DNA of 7,287 bases from Smithellaceae bacterium (lineage in GTDB: Bacteria; Desulfobacterota; Syntrophia; Syntrophales; JAQULV01), in the NCBI GenBank assembly GCA_028718405.1, contig JAQULV010000060.1:1-7287 (forward strand), written 5' to 3'. The position numbers and the translations under genes are program-made. The stretch's first letter is position 1; every line of letters begins with the position of its first letter. Below, one piece after another: positions 1-3,797 of this stretch. Under the pieces are notes generated by a model that saw only the letters and a list, made by a program, of their open reading frames with translations, was not told the origin of the DNA and did no database searches.

Positions 1-666
1 CTCTTCGGTCCCAACGGCTCGGGGAAGACGTCGTTGCTCATGACGATCATGGGCTACCCGCAATACCGCATCACCAACGGCCGGATCAGGTTCAAAGGAG
101 AGGACATTACCCACATGCCGGTGGATGAGCGCTCGAAGCTCGGAATCGGCATGTCCTATCAGCGGCCGCCCACGATCCACGGCCTCAAGACGAGCCAGAT
201 GGTGAAGATCTGCGCGGGGGACAGAAGCGTCAACGTCGTGGACCTCGCCTCCCAGGTGAACTTCACCGATTTTCTGGACCGCGACATCAATGCCGGATTT
301 TCGGGCGGCGAGATCAAGCGCTCGGAGCTGCTCCAGCTCATGGCCCAGAACCCGGACCTTCTGCTTTTCGACGAACCGGAATCCGGCGTCGATCTCGAGA
401 ACATCTCACTCATCGGCAACATGATCAGCCACCTGCTCCAGCGCGACTTCCACGTGGAGCCCCAAAAATCGCAGAAGCAGCAGCGTAGCGAGCGCAGGAA
501 GATGGGACTCATTATCACCCACACGGGTTTCATCCTCGATTACATCACCGCCGACAAGGGCCAGGTGCTGTTCGACGGCGTCATGAGCTGCAAGAGCAAT
601 CCCGAGGAGATCTTCGTTTGCCTCAGGGAGAAAGGATACGAGGAGTGCGTGAGATGCACGATTTAG
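1..666 (+). CDS. sufC: SufC/SmsC-like Fe-S assembly ABC ATPase (5' truncated by window)
   Basis: This is the soluble ABC ATPase that powers the SufB-type scaffold during cytosolic Fe-S cluster assembly. The frame is open from base 1, so the gene begins before the window and the ATG at 34 lies inside the domain, after the Walker A lysine. The 221 visible residues show Walker A GPNGSGKT (3-10), Q-loop Gln54 (SYQRPP), signature FSGGE (100-104), Walker B LLLFDEP (120-126, Glu125) and the H-loop ITHTG with His174. The order and spacing are those of SufC-type ATPases, and no membrane partner gene follows, which argues against a transporter. A basic, Gln-rich segment (about 151-168) lies just before the H-loop strand. 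The C-terminus ends EECVRCTI, giving a CxxC at Cys216/Cys219. The stop codon lies inside the next gene (13-base overlap), suggesting coupled translation with the SufB-like scaffold. Family assignment is firm; the SMS subtype is inferred from the two-gene layout. Confidence 0.9.
   Translation, partial: LFGPNGSGKTSLLMTIMGYPQYRITNGRIRFKGEDITHMPVDERSKLGIGMSYQRPPTIHGLKTSQMVKICAGDRSVNVVDLASQVNFTDFLDRDINAGFSGGEIKRSELLQLMAQNPDLLLFDEPESGVDLENISLIGNMISHLLQRDFHVEPQKSQKQQRSERRKMGLIITHTGFILDYITADKGQVLFDGVMSCKSNPEEIFVCLREKGYEECVRCTI
641..645 (+). promoter_or_regulatory. Ribosome binding site fixing the sufB start
   Basis: AGGAG lies 8 bases before the ATG at 654, inside the 3' end of sufC. An earlier in-frame ATG at 618 has no comparable site. 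It would also extend the overlap with sufC to 49 bases and add 12 arginine/glycine-rich residues. The start at 654 is therefore preferred. Confidence 0.7.
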
Positions 667-1865
667 ACGAAAAGGCAAAACTGGCAAAGGACAAGAAGGC
701 GGCCATCGGCCCCGATATCGATCTCTCGACGTTTGATTCCGCCCCGACGCCCCATCCTTATATGGAGGACCTGAACGCCCTGTCACAGGAAGACAAGGAC
801 CGGATCATCCAGGCGGGCGTGGACGCGACCGAAAAGGGAAGATCGGGAACCTACATCCAGATGGATACGGCGGTCCTCCATTCGCACTCCCTTCAGGAAG
901 GCCTCGAGGTGATCCCCATCAAGAAGGCGCTCAAGGACTATCCCTGGGTAAAGGACTACTACTGGAAACTCGCCTCCGTCGATGCCGACAAGTACACCTC
1001 GCGCGCACAGACGGACCTGCAGGACGGCTACGTCATTCGGGCGCTTCCCGGCGCCAAGGTGATCTATCCCGTCCAGGCGTGTCTCTACCTCGATAAGGAA
1101 AACATCGCCCAGTACGTGCACAACCTCATCATCGCCGAGGAGGGTGCGGAGCTCCACGTCATCACCGGCTGCGCCACCGCTCCGCATCTCAACCGCGGAC
1201 TCCATGTGGGGATCTCGGAGTTCTTCGTGAAGAAGAATGCGAAACTCAGCTTCACGATGATCCACTACTGGGCGCCCGAGATGATGGTCCGCCCGCGCTC
1301 CGTCGGTGTCGTCGAGGAGGGGGGACTCTTTCTTAACAACTATATCTGCATGAAGCCCGTCAAATCTCTCCAAATGTATCCCACGACTTACCTCAAGGGA
1401 AAAGGCGCGGTGTCGCGCTTCTACAGCCTGCTCGTAGGATCGCCCGGCACGGAGATGGACGTGGGCGGCAGGATTCTGCTTCAGGCGGAGGATGCCCGCG
1501 CCGAGATCATCGCGCGCGCGATCAGCAACGGTGGAACGATCATCAGCAGAGGCGATCTCGTGGGCGAGGTCCCAGGAATCAAGGCCCATCTCGAGTGCCG
1601 GGGACTGCTCTTGAAAGGCGGCGTGATCCACGCAATCCCGGAACTCCGTGGGACCGTGGACGGCGTCGAGATGTCCCACGAGGCGGCGGTGGGAAAGATC
1701 GCCCAGGACGAGATCCTCTACCTCATGTCCCGTGGCCTTTCGGAAGACGAAGCCACCTCCACCATCGTCCGGGGGTTCTTGAGCGTCGATATCCCCGGGC
1801 TCCCGCCGCAACTCAAGGCCGAGATCGATCGGACCGTCGAGCGGAGCAACAAGGAGATGATGTAG
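654..1865 (+). CDS. sufB: SufB/SufD-family Fe-S scaffold (SmsB-like)
   Basis: This 403-residue protein is the scaffold partner of the upstream SufC ATPase, on which Fe-S clusters are built in the cytosol. It is shorter than E. coli SufB (about 495 residues), as expected for the minimal SufBC (SMS) systems of anaerobes that lack SufD. The middle (about 130-330) is the beta-helix core, and the C-terminal part (about 340-380, SHEAAVGKIAQDE then YLMSRGLSEDEA) is the typical SufB/D helical tail. By hand alignment to E. coli SufB, Cys405, His433 and Glu434 correspond here to Cys315 (LECRG), His342 and Glu343 (SHEAAVGKI), so the residues tied to cluster assembly are kept. Cys173 lies in a TGCAT motif. 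The start at 654 follows an AGGAG and overlaps sufC by 13 bases. No cysteine desulfurase or SufU is in view, so the sulfur donor is unknown. A hairpin terminator follows the stop. Confidence 0.9.
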   Translation: MHDLDEKAKLAKDKKAAIGPDIDLSTFDSAPTPHPYMEDLNALSQEDKDRIIQAGVDATEKGRSGTYIQMDTAVLHSHSLQEGLEVIPIKKALKDYPWVKDYYWKLASVDADKYTSRAQTDLQDGYVIRALPGAKVIYPVQACLYLDKENIAQYVHNLIIAEEGAELHVITGCATAPHLNRGLHVGISEFFVKKNAKLSFTMIHYWAPEMMVRPRSVGVVEEGGLFLNNYICMKPVKSLQMYPTTYLKGKGAVSRFYSLLVGSPGTEMDVGGRILLQAEDARAEIIARAISNGGTIISRGDLVGEVPGIKAHLECRGLLLKGGVIHAIPELRGTVDGVEMSHEAAVGKIAQDEILYLMSRGLSEDEATSTIVRGFLSVDIPGLPPQLKAEIDRTVERSNKEMM

Positions 1866-1915
1866 GTCGGCCGAAATTCGCTTCCTGCAAGCGTTTTCGA
1901 GGTGCCTTTTAAGGC

Positions 1916-1961
1916 AACACAAGCCCCCTGCGATATTGACCACGGCGGGGGGCTTTGTGTT
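1916..1961 (+). terminator. Hairpin terminator after sufCB
   Basis: AACACAAGCCCCC (1916-1928) pairs with GGGGGCTTTGTGTT (1948-1961) with one bulged T. This gives a long GC-cored stem with a 19-base loop, starting about 50 bases after the sufB stop. The 3' arm is T-rich (CTTTGTGTTATCT) but lacks a clean U-run. Because the stem is nearly symmetric it could act in both directions. It separates the Fe-S operon from the regulator gene. Confidence 0.65.
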
Positions 1962-1996
1962 ATCTATCATGCCGTAATTTATAGATTTTACCTAAC

Positions 1997-2019
1997 GCTA
2001 AAAACGTTTTAAAATTAGC
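1997..2019 (+). promoter_or_regulatory. Inverted repeat just upstream of the tetR promoter
   Basis: GCTAA (1997-2001) and TTAGC (2015-2019) are inverted around an AT-rich centre that contains the perfect 10-base palindrome AAAACGTTTT (2001-2010). The right arm abuts the -35 candidate at 2020. It could be an operator or an UP-like AT-rich element. In such AT-rich sequence, chance symmetry is possible. Confidence 0.25.
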
Positions 2020-2049
2020 TTGACAATCCCCCCTCTTCTCAACTACGGT
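2020..2049 (+). promoter_or_regulatory. Candidate sigma70 promoter of the tetR gene
   Basis: A perfect TTGACA lies at 2020-2025. The best -10 at a workable distance is TACGGT (2044-2049, 18-base spacer), a poor match to TATAAT. A start near 2056 would leave a leader of about 33 bases before the ATG at 2089. An 11-base inverted repeat TGATTGAATCA (2061-2071) lies in that leader and could be an autoregulatory site. The rest of 1962-2088 is AT-rich and shows no gene. Confidence 0.4.
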
Positions 2050-2088
2050 TTTCCATCATTTGATTGAATCATTGAATGGAACAACCTG

Positions 2089-2727
2089 ATGACATCTCCT
2101 TTGGAGAAGGCCCGTAAAGATCCCGAATCCATGAAGGCGCGTATCCTGGCCGGCGCCCGCCGCGTCTTCGGCGCTCATGGTTTCCACGGCACCACGACCC
2201 GCATGATCGCCAACGAGGTCGGCATCGATATCTCCACCCTGCACTACCACTGGGGTGAGAAGAAGGACCTCTACCAGGCGGCCGTCACGGACATCTATAA
2301 GGACCTGGGTCAGCAGCTCATCGACGTGGAAAAGGTGATCCACGGAAAACCGCTGGCCGAGCGCATTGCCGTCTCCATCGACATGATGGTGGATTACCTC
2401 TTCGAGCATCCCGAGGTATCAAACCTCGTGATGCTGCGCTACTTCGGCCAAACCCGCCACGATCCTCTTATCGACGTCAAGATCCCTGAATTCACGGCGG
2501 ACATCGCCCGCTCCATGGAACTTTGCAGAGACGGCAAACATGTCTCCGCCCGGGCCATGATGGAGGTCTGGACCCTCATGAATTCCATCCATAACTTCAT
2601 CGCCGGCGAGAGCTTCTTCCGCCCCATGGTGAAGCTCGGAGAGAAGCAGTACATCGCGCTCGTGAAGGAGACATTGAAGTTCATCCATATCCCCGCGTTT
2701 GCCCAACGGGTAAACGCCAACTCCTAA
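2089..2727 (+). CDS. TetR-family transcriptional regulator
   Basis: A 212-residue DNA-binding repressor-type protein. The N-terminal TetR domain spans about residues 18-64. Helix 1 carries RILAGARRVFGAHGF, and the helix-turn-helix follows from TTTRMIANEVGIDISTLHYH to the conserved helix-4 region KKDLYQAA (58-65). The rest (about 75-205) is an all-helical ligand-binding and dimer domain with no motif that reveals the ligand. Length is typical of the family. The start at 2089 has only a weak GGA 8 bases upstream, in contrast to the strong sites of the catabolic genes, fitting low-level regulator expression. It lies 94 bases before the SDR gene on the same strand, with two palindromes in that gap, so it probably controls the downstream acyl-CoA operon. 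An acyl-CoA effector is plausible by analogy with other TetR regulators next to acyl-CoA genes, but this is inference. Confidence 0.88.
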   Translation: MTSPLEKARKDPESMKARILAGARRVFGAHGFHGTTTRMIANEVGIDISTLHYHWGEKKDLYQAAVTDIYKDLGQQLIDVEKVIHGKPLAERIAVSIDMMVDYLFEHPEVSNLVMLRYFGQTRHDPLIDVKIPEFTADIARSMELCRDGKHVSARAMMEVWTLMNSIHNFIAGESFFRPMVKLGEKQYIALVKETLKFIHIPAFAQRVNANS

Positions 2728-2754
2728 GTTTTGGCAGTCGCAAGAAATCAGCAG

Positions 2755-2773
2755 TGACGGGTTTGTCCCGTCA
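2755..2773 (+). promoter_or_regulatory. Perfect 7-bp inverted repeat, candidate TetR operator
   Basis: TGACGGGTTTGTCCCGTCA is a perfect inverted repeat with 7-base arms and a 5-base centre, placed between the tetR stop and the SDR gene. Its size and symmetry suit a TetR-family operator. It overlaps the likely -35 zone of the SDR promoter, fitting repression. It could also form an RNA hairpin, but it is followed by AAAAG and not a T-run, so a rho-independent terminator is less likely. Confidence 0.45.
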
Positions 2774-2778
2774 AAAGA

Positions 2779-2798
2779 TATATTGCACGCGATATAAA
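2779..2798 (+). promoter_or_regulatory. Candidate -10 region and second palindrome before the SDR operon
   Basis: TATATT (2779-2784) and TATAAA (2793-2798) are each 5/6 matches to TATAAT. No good -35 stands upstream at ideal spacing; the best is GTGACG (2754-2759), 19 bases before TATATT. The block TATATTGCACGCGATATA (2779-2796) is an imperfect 18-base palindrome with 14 symmetric positions, so it could also bind a dimeric regulator. The promoter of the three-gene operon most likely lies here. Confidence 0.4.
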
Positions 2799-2806
2799 CT
2801 AGAGAC

Positions 2807-2815
2807 AAAGGAGGT
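2807..2815 (+). promoter_or_regulatory. Strong Shine-Dalgarno that sets the SDR start at 2822
   Basis: AAAGGAGGT is a near-perfect anti-16S match. It directly abuts the first ATG (2816), which is too close for initiation. The second ATG at 2822 lies 7 bases after GGAGG, the normal distance. The longer reading that adds Met-Glu is therefore unlikely. Confidence 0.75.
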
Positions 2816-2821
2816 ATGGAA

Positions 2822-3748
2822 ATGGCAGGTGCAAACGAAATTCGTTTCGACGGCCGCGTAGCCATCGTCACCGGTGCCGGTGGCGGCCTGGGCCGTGTGT
2901 ACGCCTTGGAGCTCGCAAAGCGAGGCGCCAAGGTCGTGGTCAACGATTTCGGCGGCGCCCGGGACGGATCAGGTTCCGGTGATGCTTCTCCCGCCGACAA
3001 GGTCGTGGCCGAGATCAAGGCCCTGGGATCAAAGGGCGCCCCCAACTACGACAACGTCGCCACCCCGGAAGGCGGCGCTGCCATCGTCAAGACCGCCGTT
3101 GACGCCTTCGGCCAAGTCGACATCCTCATCAACAACGCCGGGATTCTCCGCGACAAGAGCTTCCTCAAGATGGAACCATCCGATTGGGACGCGGTACTCG
3201 CCGTCCACACCAACGGCGCCTACAACGTGAGCCGCCCCGCCTTCCAGGCCATGCGCGAGAAGGGTTACGGCAGGATTATCATGACCACCTCCGCGGCCGG
3301 TCTCTACGGGAACTTCGGCCAGACCAACTACAGCTCCGCCAAGATGTCGCTTCTGGGGCTCATGAACACCCTGAAGCTCGAAGGGGCCAAGTACAACATC
3401 AAGGTGAACACCGTCGCCCCCATCGCCGCCTCGCGGCTCACGGCCGACGTCCTGCCGCCCGACGCCTTCGAGAAGATGAAGCCGGAATTTGTGGCACCGC
3501 TGGTCATGTACCTCTGCTCCGAGGAATGCCCCGTGAGCGGCAAGGTCTACAACGCCGGTATGGGTGTCTACAACCGCGCCGCCGTCATGACGGCCCCCGG
3601 TTTTGTCGTGGGCGACGGGAAGAGCGTTCCGGCGACGGAGCAGGTCGTGGCGAAGCTCGACCAGATCGCCGCCATGAAGGACGCGAAGGAATACGAGCAG
3701 CTCAACGACCTCATGATGGATATGCTGGTGGCCCTCCAGGCGAAGTGA
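2822..3748 (+). CDS. MFE-2/HSD17B4-type SDR, predicted 3-hydroxyacyl-CoA dehydrogenase
   Basis: A 308-residue short-chain dehydrogenase, predicted to oxidise a 3-hydroxyacyl-CoA to the 3-oxoacyl-CoA with NAD+ in the cytosol. The Rossmann glycine motif TGAGGGLG is at 17-24. Asp42 at the end of beta-2 (VVND) points to NAD(H) over NADP(H). NNAG is at 104-107, and the catalytic Ser157, Tyr170 and Lys174 lie in TTSAAGLYGNFGQTNYSSAK. The runs NNAGILRDKSF and GLYGNFGQTNYS, plus the extended C-terminal part, are hallmarks of the dehydrogenase unit of peroxisomal multifunctional enzyme 2 (HSD17B4). Here it stands alone, without the hydratase-2 and SCP2 parts. It is about 77% identical by hand count (173/224 positions, no gaps) to the SDR inside the next gene, from which it is separated by 49 bases. 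It is the first gene of the catabolic operon. The actual substrate (straight, branched or aryl chain) is not shown by the sequence. Confidence 0.88.
   Translation: MAGANEIRFDGRVAIVTGAGGGLGRVYALELAKRGAKVVVNDFGGARDGSGSGDASPADKVVAEIKALGSKGAPNYDNVATPEGGAAIVKTAVDAFGQVDILINNAGILRDKSFLKMEPSDWDAVLAVHTNGAYNVSRPAFQAMREKGYGRIIMTTSAAGLYGNFGQTNYSSAKMSLLGLMNTLKLEGAKYNIKVNTVAPIAASRLTADVLPPDAFEKMKPEFVAPLVMYLCSEECPVSGKVYNAGMGVYNRAAVMTAPGFVVGDGKSVPATEQVVAKLDQIAAMKDAKEYEQLNDLMMDMLVALQAK
2858..3529 (+). repeat. Duplicated SDR core, copy 1
   Basis: This stretch encodes residues 13-236 of the free SDR and matches 5277-5948 inside the fusion gene. The two align without gaps over 224 codons, with about 77% identical residues by hand count. 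It is a dispersed direct repeat produced by gene duplication, long enough to allow recombination. Confidence 0.8.
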
Positions 3749-3785
3749 TGTCCTGCGTAAGGCAACCTTTCACCCTTTACGATTC

Positions 3786-3794
3786 AAGGAGGAG
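3786..3794 (+). promoter_or_regulatory. Ribosome binding site of the fusion gene
   Basis: AAGGAGGAG ends three bases before the ATG at 3798, with AGGAGG itself 5 bases away. It supports this start and strong translation of the 906-codon gene. A similar AGGAGGAG (6527-6534) precedes the thiolase start at 6540. Confidence 0.7.
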
Positions 3795-3797
3795 AAA

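Noticed and set aside
783..1970. Minus-strand open frame (395 codons) opposite sufB
   Set aside because: It mirrors the codon pattern of sufB, shows no domain or convincing ribosome binding site, and crosses the terminator region.
2755..2773. Rho-independent terminator for tetR
   Set aside because: The hairpin is perfect but followed by AAAAG on the plus strand and no T-run on either side, so an operator reading is favoured.
2419..3045. Minus-strand open frame spanning the tetR-SDR gap
   Set aside because: It is antisense to two clear genes and the promoter region, and its product is Pro/Ser/Arg-rich without any motif.
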